Below, piece after piece: positions 1-5,123 of a stretch of DNA of 5,123 nt. The notes under the pieces are model-generated. The model was not told where the DNA came from and searched no databases. It saw nothing but the letters and a program-made list of their open reading frames with translations. Source of the stretch: Alphaproteobacteria bacterium (GTDB taxonomy: Bacteria > Pseudomonadota > Alphaproteobacteria > Rhizobiales > Rhizobiaceae); NCBI GenBank assembly GCA_017308345.1, contig JAFKFE010001144.1:1-5123 (forward strand). The letters run 5' to 3'. Both the position numbers and the translations under genes were made by a program. Position 1 is the first letter of the stretch; every line of letters starts with the position of its first letter.

Positions 1-1435
1 GGCCGTAGAAAGCGCCCTCGCCCGGATTGATCGAGGTCTTGATGCGGTTGCCGGAGCGCGTGCGGATCGTCTCCAGCACGTTGCTCATGATCGCCTCGGC
101 ATGGTCCCAAGCCTCGTCGGTGCCGACGCGCTTGTCCGGCCGGGTCGACAGCTTCACGCTGACCTCGTCGAAGCCGAAATCGGCATAGGTCGACAGGATC
201 AGGTCGTTGATGCGCAGGCATTCGGCCGCGAGCTGCTCCTCGGTGCAGAAGATATGCGCGTCGTCCTGCGTGAAGCCGCGCACGCGCATCAGCCCGTGCA
301 GCGCGCCCGACGGCTCGTAGCGATGCACATTGCCGAACTCCGCAAGCTTGACGGGCAGTTCGCGGTAGGACTTCAACCCATGCTTAAAGATCTGCACATG
401 GCCGGGACAGTTCATCGGCTTCAGCGCGAAGACGCGGTCGTCGTCGGTCTCGTCACCGGCGACCGTGACCTTGAACATCGCGTCGCGATACCAGCCCCAG
501 TGCCCCGACGTCTCCCACAGGCTCTTGTCCAGCACCTGCGGCGCGTTGACCTCCTGGTAGCCGTGCTCGTCGAGGCGGCGGCGCATATAGTTGATCAGGT
601 TCTGCACCATCTTCCAGCCCTTGGCGTGCCAGAAGACGACGCCCGGCCCCTCTTCCTGGAAATGGAACAGATCCATCTCGCGGCCGAGCTTGCGGTGGTC
701 GCGCTTCTCGGCCTCTTCCAGCAGGGTCTGGTAGGCGTCGAGCTGGGCCTGATCGGCAAAGGCCGTGCCGTAGATGCGCGTCAGCATCGGGTTGTTGGAA
801 TCGCCGCGCCAATAGGCGCCCGCCACCTTCATCAGCTTGAAGGCGTGGCCGATCTGCCCGGTCGAGGCCATGTGCGGACCGCGGCAGAGGTCGAACCAGT
901 CGCCCTGCGCGTAGATCTTGATGTCCTGGTCTTCCGGAATGGCGTCGATCAGCTCGACCTTGTAGCGCTCGCCCTTGTCGGCGAAGACCTTCTTCGCCCT
1001 CTCGCGCGACCAGACTTCCTTGGTGAACGGCTTGTTGCGGGCGATGATCTCGCGCATCTTCTTTTCAATCACCGGGAAATCGTCCGGCGTGAACGGCGCG
1101 TTGCGCGCGAAGTCGTAGTAGAACCCGTTCTCGATCACCGGACCGATGGTCACCTGCGTTCCCGGCCACAGCTCCTGCACGGCCTCGGCCAGCACATGCG
1201 CCGTATCATGGCGGATGAGTTCCAGCGCGCGCGGATCCTCGCGGGTGATGATCTCGACCTTGCCGGACTGGCCGAGCGGATCGGAAAGATCGCGCACGGC
1301 GCCGTCGAGGCTGTAGGCGACAGCCTTCTTGGCGAGCGACTTGGAGATCGATTCGGCAAGACCCGCGCCGGTCAGCGCCGCGTCGTAATCGCGGATCGAA
1401 CCATCGGGAAATGTCAGGGAAACGGAATGCGGCAT
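1..1435 (-). CDS. thrS: Threonyl-tRNA synthetase, N-terminal 478 codons (3' end outside window)
   Basis: This cytoplasmic class II aminoacyl-tRNA synthetase charges tRNA-Thr with threonine and hydrolyses mischarged Ser-tRNA. The minus-strand translation starts [17 protein letters not shown], a TGS domain at about residues 1-63. The editing domain follows at about 70-225, with its HxxxH site (H76, H80) and the FDLCRGPH motif (C184, H188). The catalytic core starts near residue 250: [11 protein letters not shown], then MNCPGH (C343, a zinc ligand by analogy with E. coli), the motif 2 region [20 protein letters not shown] (372-390), and DDAHIF with the second zinc ligand H394. The third zinc ligand, motif 3 and the anticodon-binding domain lie beyond the left edge; the family is about 640-670 residues long. 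ATG at 1433-1435 is chosen because AGGAG (bases 1443-1447) sits seven bases upstream and the N-terminus fits the family. No frameshift or missing key residue is seen. Confidence 0.98.
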   Translation of the reverse strand, partial: MPHSVSLTFPDGSIRDYDAALTGAGLAESISKSLAKKAVAYSLDGAVRDLSDPLGQSGKVEIITREDPRALELIRHDTAHVLAEAVQELWPGTQVTIGPVIENGFYYDFARNAPFTPDDFPVIEKKMREIIARNKPFTKEVWSRERAKKVFADKGERYKVELIDAIPEDQDIKIYAQGDWFDLCRGPHMASTGQIGHAFKLMKVAGAYWRGDSNNPMLTRIYGTAFADQAQLDAYQTLLEEAEKRDHRKLGREMDLFHFQEEGPGVVFWHAKGWKMVQNLINYMRRRLDEHGYQEVNAPQVLDKSLWETSGHWGWYRDAMFKVTVAGDETDDDRVFALKPMNCPGHVQIFKHGLKSYRELPVKLAEFGNVHRYEPSGALHGLMRVRGFTQDDAHIFCTEEQLAAECLRINDLILSTYADFGFDEVSVKLSTRPDKRVGTDEAWDHAEAIMSNVLETIRTRSGNRIKTSINPGEGAFYG

Positions 1436-1518
1436 CAGGGTTCTCCTATCCAGTCCCGCAAACGAGCGCGGGTGGTGAAACGCTTGCCGCGGGATGCGTT
1501 GCGGCTTGCGGAGGGTTA

Positions 1519-1534
1519 GCCGGAGGCGTCCGGC
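1519..1534. repeat. Small GC-rich hairpin in the thrS leader
   Basis: GCCGGA and TCCGGC are perfect complements flanking a four-base loop, giving a compact six-base-pair stem. If the candidate thrS promoter is right, the hairpin forms at the very 5' end of the thrS mRNA. It is not followed by a T tract in either direction, so it is not a typical intrinsic terminator. A role in transcript stability or thrS autoregulation is possible but speculative. Confidence 0.4.
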
Positions 1535-1535
1535 A

Positions 1536-1562
1536 GCGGCGCGGTTTTAGAGGCAGCGCCGC
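1536..1562. repeat. Seven-base inverted repeat overlapping the thrS -10 region
   Basis: GCGGCGC (1536-1542) and GCGCCGC (1556-1562) are perfect inverted copies separated by 13 bases. The loop contains the candidate -10 box of thrS. It may be an operator or simply chance pairing in GC-rich DNA. The rest of the gap between thrS and the methyltransferase (1436-1660) holds no further feature that I recognise. Confidence 0.3.
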
Positions 1563-1572
1563 GTCAGGTAAA
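1544..1572 (-). promoter_or_regulatory. Candidate sigma-70 promoter of thrS
   Basis: On the minus strand, TTTACC (bases 1567-1572) is followed after exactly 17 bases by TAAAAC (1544-1549). Each hexamer matches four of six positions of the TTGACA/TATAAT consensus. Transcription would start near 1537 and leave a leader of about 100 bases before the thrS ATG. The match is moderate and no experimental data were available, so this is a candidate only. Confidence 0.35.
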
Positions 1573-1660
1573 GAGCGGCCCGTCGGGAAATGTCGCCAGC
1601 GATGTCGCAGGCCGGTCGCGAAGGCTTGTGAAAAATGCGCGACGCAGCTTGTATGGCGGC

Positions 1661-2518
1661 ATGGAAGACGCATCCCCCAGCCGAACCGCCCTGCGCGTCG
1701 CGCGCCTGAGGGCTCTTCATCAGTTTTCACCGCAGGCAGCGCTGTTTCGCGATCCTTATGCGAGCGCAATCCTGGGCAATGCCGCGCCCGGGGCGCAGGA
1801 ACTGCAGCAGGAGGACGAACACGGCCGTCGCATGCGCTTGTTCGTGGCGTTACGCGCCCGCCTCGCCGAGGATTGGCTGGAAGCGGCGGTGCGAGGCGGC
1901 ATCCGCCAGGTCGTTGTGCTCGGCGCGGGCCTGGACACATTTTCGCTGCGCAACCCATATCCGAACGTCACGGTCTTCGAGGTCGATCATCCGGCCACAC
2001 AGGCCTGGAAACGCCAACGCATCGCCGAGGCCGGTCTTGCCGAACTGGCCGGCGTCACTTTCGTGCCGGTCAATTTCGAACGCCAGAGTCTATCCGGGGA
2101 ACTGGCGGCGGCGGGTTTGAAGTCAACCGAACCAGCCTTCTTCATCTGGCTGGGTGTCGTGCCCTATCTGACGCGCGACGCGATTTTTGCGACACTTGCC
2201 TATATCGCCCGCGCCCCTGGCTCGGAGGTGGTCTTCGACTACAGCGAACCGTCCGAGAACCGCGACGAGGCGGGTCGGGCAACCCTTGCCTTTTATGCGA
2301 CGCGCGTCGCGGCCCTCGGCGAGCCTTGGATCAGTTTCTTCGATCCCGCTGATTTGGCGAAGTCCCTCACCGATCTCGGCTTCGACGAAATCGAGGACCT
2401 CGAGAGCGGCGAGATCGCCGCCCGTTTCGCCAGGTCTCCCGCCACCGCCCGAAGCAATTCCGGCGGGCACATCCTGCGCGCCCGCCGCAGCGTTCAAGGC
2501 ATTCCAAGAAAAGTGTGA
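1661..2518 (+). CDS. Class I SAM-dependent methyltransferase, leucine carboxyl methyltransferase-like (PF04072/TIGR00027 type)
   Basis: A probable cytoplasmic methyltransferase that moves a methyl group from S-adenosylmethionine to an unknown substrate. With this start the protein is 285 residues and begins MEDASPSRTALRVARLRALHQ, like the SRTA-x-x-VA-x-xRA-x-H opening of the family. The SAM-binding motif I, VVVLGAGLDTFSLR, is at residues 84-97. The acidic loop FEVDHPATQAWKR (106-118) is typical of the family, and FIWLGVVPYL (161-170) matches its central strand and helix. The length is normal. An in-frame GTG at 1628 would add 11 residues (MKNARRSLYGG); it has AAGG only three bases upstream, whereas ATG 1661 has no clear Shine-Dalgarno, so the start is unsettled. 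The gene is divergent from thrS and converges on the beta-lactamase gene, so it is probably transcribed alone. In mycobacteria and actinomycetes the family includes secondary-metabolite O-methyltransferases, but the substrate here cannot be predicted. Confidence 0.9.
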   Translation: MEDASPSRTALRVARLRALHQFSPQAALFRDPYASAILGNAAPGAQELQQEDEHGRRMRLFVALRARLAEDWLEAAVRGGIRQVVVLGAGLDTFSLRNPYPNVTVFEVDHPATQAWKRQRIAEAGLAELAGVTFVPVNFERQSLSGELAAAGLKSTEPAFFIWLGVVPYLTRDAIFATLAYIARAPGSEVVFDYSEPSENRDEAGRATLAFYATRVAALGEPWISFFDPADLAKSLTDLGFDEIEDLESGEIAARFARSPATARSNSGGHILRARRSVQGIPRKV

Positions 2519-2585
2519 GCGGTTGGGTTCGGCGGTTTCGCGATAGCCTTCCGTCCGGAACTGCGTAAAAACAAAGAGATAGAAC
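2519..2585. other. Convergent intergenic gap without a recognisable terminator
   Basis: Only 67 bases separate the stop codons of the methyltransferase and the beta-lactamase. The gap has a short palindrome (TTCCG-TC-CGGAA, 2549-2560) whose two-base spacer is too short for a normal hairpin. On the minus strand it also has a T-rich run near 2566-2574 with no stable stem before it. Termination may be Rho-dependent. Confidence 0.4.
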
Positions 2586-3398
2586 CTACTTCACCAGTTG
2601 CGGCAGATCCTTCAGGAACGCGGCACGCGTCGCGAGACCCTTCGGCTCGCCAGTACGCTTCGTATCGACAACCAGCCGTGCAAAAACGATGCGCCGTCCG
2701 CCCTTCTCGGCCCAGCCGACGAACCAGCCGAGCGAGCGCTTGCCGTCCTGGCCAAGCCTGGTGCTGCCGGTCTTGCCTTGCACCGTCCAGTCCCCTGCAG
2801 TGAAGGTCGGCAGGATCGCCTTCGTCATCTCATGCGCCTTCGCCGACACCGGCATCTTGCCGGCAAGCAATTGGCGCAGGAAAGCCGTCTGCTCGACCGG
2901 CGATATCTCGAGCGAGGAATTGATCCAGGATTGCTTCAGCCCATTCTCCTTGCCGGCATCGCCGGAGACATCCTCGTTGCCATAGCCGAATTTCGAGACG
3001 TAGCCGGCAAACTTCTCGGCGCCGAGCCGCCGCGTGATCTCGCGCGAATACCAGACGATGGAATCGCGCTCCCAGATCGTCGGATCGACGGTCTTCTGGT
3101 CGCGCTTCGCCGCCTTGAACTCCGGCTTGTACTCCCAGGCCGGCATGTGCTGGTCGCTCAGGATTCCGGCATCGTAGCCGATCAGCGCCAGCGGCACCTT
3201 GAAGGTGGAAGCCGGGCTCACGCGCTTGTCGCAGACGCCGTCCTGGTGAAGCGTTTCGCCGCTTTGCCAATCCTGGATCAACGTGCAGTGGATATCCTCG
3301 AGCGGCGCCGATTGCGCCCGCACCGGCAAGCCGAGCATCCAGGCCAGAATGAAAAGGACGATGGCAAAAATGAAGGGATAGCGGTCCATCTGGCGCAT
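2586..3398 (-). CDS. Class D (OXA-family) serine beta-lactamase
   Basis: A periplasmic enzyme that hydrolyses beta-lactams by acylation of the active-site serine and deacylation helped by a carboxylated lysine. The 270-residue precursor has a Sec signal peptide: basic start, hydrophobic core at about 8-24, and probable cleavage in RAQSAP near residue 30. All class D motifs are present in order: STFK at 64-67 (nucleophile S64, carboxylysine K67), SIV at 113-115 within RDSIVWYSREI, YGN at 139-141 followed by EDVSGD, W158 in SWINSSLEISPVEQ (omega-loop region), and KTG at 209-211 with GWFVGW at 224-229. C38 and C56 could form a disulfide. The length is normal and the gene looks intact. ATG 3396-3398 is favoured because AGGAG lies ten bases upstream (3409-3413); the in-frame ATG at codon 4 is too far from it. 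It is probably a chromosomal OXA-type enzyme of environmental origin; I cannot assign a numbered OXA group or a substrate spectrum. Confidence 0.96.
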   Translation of the reverse strand: MRQMDRYPFIFAIVLFILAWMLGLPVRAQSAPLEDIHCTLIQDWQSGETLHQDGVCDKRVSPASTFKVPLALIGYDAGILSDQHMPAWEYKPEFKAAKRDQKTVDPTIWERDSIVWYSREITRRLGAEKFAGYVSKFGYGNEDVSGDAGKENGLKQSWINSSLEISPVEQTAFLRQLLAGKMPVSAKAHEMTKAILPTFTAGDWTVQGKTGSTRLGQDGKRSLGWFVGWAEKGGRRIVFARLVVDTKRTGEPKGLATRAAFLKDLPQLVK

Positions 3399-3448
3399 GG
3401 CGAAGTCACTCCTGAACGGGATTGCAGGCAGCGGCTTAGCGAGGCGAC

Positions 3449-3466
3449 TTGTCTCGATTTTGTCTC
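3449..3466. repeat. Direct repeat TTGTCTC x2, 11 bases apart, upstream of the beta-lactamase
   Basis: TTGTCTC occurs at 3449-3455 and again at 3460-3466, a period of 11 bases or about one helical turn. It lies 51-68 bases upstream of the beta-lactamase ATG, where a promoter or operator is expected. On the coding strand the units read GAGACAA. I recognise no known regulator site, and I could not find a confident -35/-10 pair for the gene. Confidence 0.4.
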
Positions 3467-3494
3467 AAATTGGCAATGTTTGTGCAGCTTCGCG

Positions 3495-3515
3495 TTAACC
3501 CTACCGGACGGTTAA
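3495..3515. repeat. Inverted repeat TTAACC-N9-GGTTAA between yidD and the beta-lactamase
   Basis: Six-base arms TTAACC (3495-3500) and GGTTAA (3510-3515) are perfect inverted copies around a nine-base spacer. It lies 26 bases past the yidD stop and about 97 bases before the beta-lactamase ATG. It could be an operator for the beta-lactamase or a weak stem behind yidD. The stem is AT-rich at its base and no T tract follows, so a strong intrinsic terminator is unlikely. The spacing does not match a CtrA box. Confidence 0.4.
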
Positions 3516-3541
3516 GATCCAACGCTCGGATCGCGCGGCAA

Positions 3542-3916
3542 TCAGATTTCGGCCTCGCCGCGTTTCTTGCCGACCCGCCAGTATCGCCAGGGCATGAACC
3601 AGACATAGCGCGCCGCCAGCGTCTCCGGCACACGGTCGATGCCATGCGTTCCGAACGGCCCGCAGCGCAGGACCCGGAACAGCCCCATCCACACGCCGGC
3701 CCACAGGCCGTGGCGGGCGATCGCCTCATGCGCATATTCGGAGCAGGTCGGCAGATGCCGGCAGCTGTTGCCGACGAAGCCCGAAAGCGTCAGCTGATAG
3801 AGGCGCACGAGCGACGTGCCCAGGATGCGCCCGGGCGTCTTGCGCCAAGGCCCCGGCCAGTTGCGCCCGCGCTGGACCGGCCGGACGCCGTGTGTATGCC
3901 CGGATTGGTCGCCCAT
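3542..3916 (-). CDS. yidD: Membrane protein insertion efficiency factor YidD
   Basis: YidD is a small membrane-associated protein thought to assist YidC-dependent insertion of inner-membrane proteins. The 124-residue product has the family core: LVRLYQLTLSGFVGNSCRHL, then PTCSEYAHEAIARHG, and LFRVLRCGPFGTHGIDRVP. The conserved cysteines are C52, C58 and C85. An aromatic C-terminal segment, WFMPWRYWRVG, follows. The basic lead GRNWPGPWRKTPGR resembles rhizobial forms. ATG 3914-3916 gives a protein that starts MGDQSGHTHG and has a plausible length. The same frame runs open up to an ATG at 4049-4051 (169 residues), but that extension has no Shine-Dalgarno and does not look like YidD. The chosen start has only a weak CAGG ten bases upstream. 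In many bacteria yidD sits between rnpA and yidC; here it stands apart, as is common in Rhizobiales. It lies downstream of the small ORF on the same strand and may share its transcript. Confidence 0.94.
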   Translation of the reverse strand: MGDQSGHTHGVRPVQRGRNWPGPWRKTPGRILGTSLVRLYQLTLSGFVGNSCRHLPTCSEYAHEAIARHGLWAGVWMGLFRVLRCGPFGTHGIDRVPETLAARYVWFMPWRYWRVGKKRGEAEI

Positions 3917-3977
3917 CGCTCCGCAGCCTGTTTCACTACGCGATAGATGTGGGCTTCGGCGCTGAAACGCAATGCCC

Positions 3978-4136
3978 TCAAGCCCTGGAGCGCCGGACGG
4001 AGTGGCTGCCGGTCCATGGACGATGGTGAGAGGGAATATCGCGGCAGTCATGATGGCCGCCGCGCACGACTTCGCCGTGCCATTGGAAGGTCGCTATGCG
4101 TATCACGTCGCTGAAAATAGCCAGGAACTCATTCAT
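3978..4136 (-). CDS. Small unrecognised ORF (52 aa), possible small protein or gene remnant
   Basis: ATG 4134-4136 is preceded by a near-perfect Shine-Dalgarno, AAAGGAG (4144-4150), at the ideal spacing of seven bases. The product begins MNEFLAIFSDVIRIATFQWH and ends at TGA 3978-3980. The first 17 residues are hydrophobic and helix-like; the rest is rich in His and Arg, including HHDCRDIPSHHRPW. I recognise no family. It is divergent from the LysR gene, the classical place for a LysR target, and its stop lies 61 bases before the yidD start. Two readings are possible: a real short protein, or the 5' end of a former gene that lost its frame or was truncated before yidD. The polar, low-complexity C-terminal half looks like non-coding translation and favours the remnant reading. 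The start signal is convincing; the whole protein is not. Confidence 0.4.
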   Translation of the reverse strand: MNEFLAIFSDVIRIATFQWHGEVVRGGHHDCRDIPSHHRPWTGSHSVRRSRA

Positions 4137-4189
4137 GGCAGGTCTCCTTTGAAACGGATTAGACTGCCGCTGGCCTTCGTCCTCAAACG

Positions 4190-4197
4190 AGTATAAT
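4190..4197. promoter_or_regulatory. Overlapping divergent -10 boxes for LysR (+) and the small ORF (-)
   Basis: TATAAT at 4192-4197 is a perfect -10 hexamer for the plus strand (LysR gene). The overlapping bases 4190-4195 read TATACT on the minus strand, five of six matches, towards the small ORF. Neither direction has a good -35 hexamer at 16-18 bases, which fits an activator-dependent or weak promoter. The predicted starts are near 4204 (plus) and 4183 (minus). Confidence 0.5.
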
Positions 4198-4208
4198 TTC
4201 CACTTCGG

Positions 4209-4223
4209 ATAACTTGAGGTTAT
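4209..4223. promoter_or_regulatory. Candidate LysR operator: perfect 15-base palindrome with T-N11-A
   Basis: ATAAC-TTGAG-GTTAT has perfect five-base arms around a five-base centre and contains T4210-N11-A4222, the general LysR-type binding pattern. It covers the GAGG Shine-Dalgarno (4216-4219) of the LysR gene and lies just after the predicted LysR start, where bound protein would block expression. Seen from the small ORF it is centred about 33 bases upstream of the predicted start, over the -35 position. Autorepression with control of the divergent gene is the usual LysR arrangement; it is inferred here. Confidence 0.6.
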
Positions 4224-4228
4224 GCGAC

Positions 4229-5123
4229 ATGAAGCGGAGCCGCCTGCCGCTGACGGCATTGAGAAGCTTCGAGACGGCTGGCCGGCATCTGAGCTTCAGC
4301 CGGGCGGCCGGGGAGCTTTACGTTTCGCAGGCCGCGATCAGCCGGCAGGTCCGCGAGCTCGAGACCTTTCTGGGCCAACCTCTGTTTGTCCGCCTTCATC
4401 GCCGCGTCGAACTGACGGACGCGGGGCATAGGCTGCTTGGCCAGTTGGTGAGAAGCTTCGACGACATCGACCGGGTGCTTTCGGAACTCGCGGCTTCGCC
4501 GGCGCAAGCCGTCGTCCGCGTCAGCGTTGAACCGTCGCTTGCCGCCATATGGCTGGTGCCGCGGCTCAATCGCTTTCGCCAGCTTCGGCCCGATATCGAC
4601 GTGTCCCTGGAAGTCGATCCACGGCCGATCGAGTTCCGCAGCGATCAGCCCGAACTCGCCCTGCGTTTCAGCGCGCACGCCACCTCATGGCCGCGCAGCG
4701 AGGCCGAGCGCCTGGCCTCGACCGTCGATTCACCAGTCCTGTCGCCGGGATTGCTGGCATCGGGCCCTCCCCTGGAAAAGCCGATCGACCTTCGCCACTA
4801 CACGCTGCTGCACGAGGAAAACCGCCAGGGTTGGGCACGCTGGTTCCAGGCGGCCGGCGTGCCCGCCGATGCGGTCCCCGCGCGTGGCCCGATGCTGGCC
4901 GACGTCTCGCTCTCGAAGCAGGCCGCGCTGCTCGGCCATGGCGTGGCGCTCGGCGATCTCCTGCAGGTCGGCGAGGAGCTTGCGTCGGGCACATTGATCA
5001 AGCCATTCGATATCGATGTCGCTTCCGGCGCCTACTGGCTGGTGGCCAGGAGCTTGAAGGATTTGCCGGAACCGTCGAAAGCCTTTGCCGACTGGGTGAG
5101 GAGCGAATTTGCCGGGAACAGGG
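4229..5123 (+). CDS. LysR-family transcriptional regulator, GcvA/AmpR type (3' end outside window)
   Basis: A DNA-binding regulator, normally a dimer or tetramer, whose activity is set by a small ligand. The first 298 codons are present, starting MKRSRLPLTALRSFETAGRH. The winged helix-turn-helix spans about residues 5-64: LSFSRAAGELYVSQAAISRQ contains the turn and recognition helix, and PLFVRLHRRVELTDAG is the wing. A linker helix at about 66-90 follows, then the two-lobed effector domain from about 93 (VVRVSVEPSLAAIWLVPRL) to the edge. The LPLxALRxFExAxRHLSFxxAA opening is typical of the GcvA/AmpR branch. ATG 4229-4231 is chosen because GAGG (4216-4219) lies nine bases upstream and the N-terminus fits. 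GcvA-type proteins are about 300 residues, so little is missing. The ligand is unknown. Its place next to a palindromic site and a divergent ORF suggests autoregulation. It is AmpR-like in family only: no classical ampC is adjacent. Confidence 0.95.
   Translation, partial: MKRSRLPLTALRSFETAGRHLSFSRAAGELYVSQAAISRQVRELETFLGQPLFVRLHRRVELTDAGHRLLGQLVRSFDDIDRVLSELAASPAQAVVRVSVEPSLAAIWLVPRLNRFRQLRPDIDVSLEVDPRPIEFRSDQPELALRFSAHATSWPRSEAERLASTVDSPVLSPGLLASGPPLEKPIDLRHYTLLHEENRQGWARWFQAAGVPADAVPARGPMLADVSLSKQAALLGHGVALGDLLQVGEELASGTLIKPFDIDVASGAYWLVARSLKDLPEPSKAFADWVRSEFAGNR

Noticed and set aside
101..1519. Long open frame of 472 codons on the plus strand opposite thrS
   Set aside because: It is the antisense shadow of thrS, whose domains and motifs are unmistakable on the minus strand; long antisense frames are common in GC-rich DNA.
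1436..1627. T-box riboswitch in front of thrS
   Set aside because: No T-box consensus, specifier loop or terminator/antiterminator pair is visible, and T-boxes are mainly found in Firmicutes.
2549..2576. Intrinsic terminator between the convergent genes
   Set aside because: The palindrome has only a two-base spacer and the T-rich run is not preceded by a stem in the right orientation.
2598..3515. Open frame of 305 codons on the plus strand opposite the beta-lactamase
   Set aside because: It has no family resemblance and overlaps an intact class D beta-lactamase almost entirely.
3495..3515. CtrA-type site (TTAA-N7-TTAA) upstream of the beta-lactamase
   Set aside because: The two TTAA units are separated by 13 bases, not seven.
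3917..4051. N-terminal extension of YidD up to ATG 4051
   Set aside because: The added 45 residues do not resemble YidD, lack a Shine-Dalgarno, and would overlap the small ORF; the start at 3916 gives the usual family length.
4222..4431. Plus-strand ORF starting at ATG 4222
   Set aside because: It is out of frame with the LysR gene starting at 4229, which has the clear family sequence; the 4222 frame gives no recognisable protein.

Overview
The window is GC-rich and looks like the chromosome of an alphaproteobacterium, most likely of the order Rhizobiales (Mesorhizobium-like). This rests on remembered protein resemblance, chiefly the YidD core with its rhizobial-type N-terminus, and on GC-rich codon use with short intergenic gaps. 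I could not run a search, so genus is an inference.

Layout from left to right: (1) the first 478 codons of threonyl-tRNA synthetase thrS on the minus strand, cut by the left edge; (2) a GC-rich gap with hairpins and a candidate thrS promoter; (3) a plus-strand SAM-dependent methyltransferase of the leucine carboxyl methyltransferase (PF04072/TIGR00027) type; (4) converging on it, a complete, intact-looking class D (OXA-family) beta-lactamase on the minus strand with a signal peptide and all active-site motifs; (5) a 143-base gap with an inverted repeat and an 11-base-spaced direct repeat; (6) yidD, a membrane-protein-insertion efficiency factor, on the minus strand; (7) a small unrecognised minus-strand ORF with a near-perfect Shine-Dalgarno; (8) a 92-base divergent control region; (9) a LysR-family regulator of the GcvA/AmpR type on the plus strand, cut by the right edge almost at its natural end.

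thrS and yidD are housekeeping genes. The methyltransferase, beta-lactamase, small ORF and LysR gene look like accessory genes set around them. The most interesting stretch is the LysR/small-ORF divergent region: a perfect 15-base palindrome with T-N11-A spacing lies over the LysR Shine-Dalgarno, and the same few bases read as a -10 box in both directions. An AmpR-like regulator about 0.8 kb from a beta-lactamase suggests a regulatory link, but yidD and the small ORF lie between them and the link is unproven. I see no tRNA, rRNA, CRISPR array, insertion sequence or strongly supported novel multi-gene system here.
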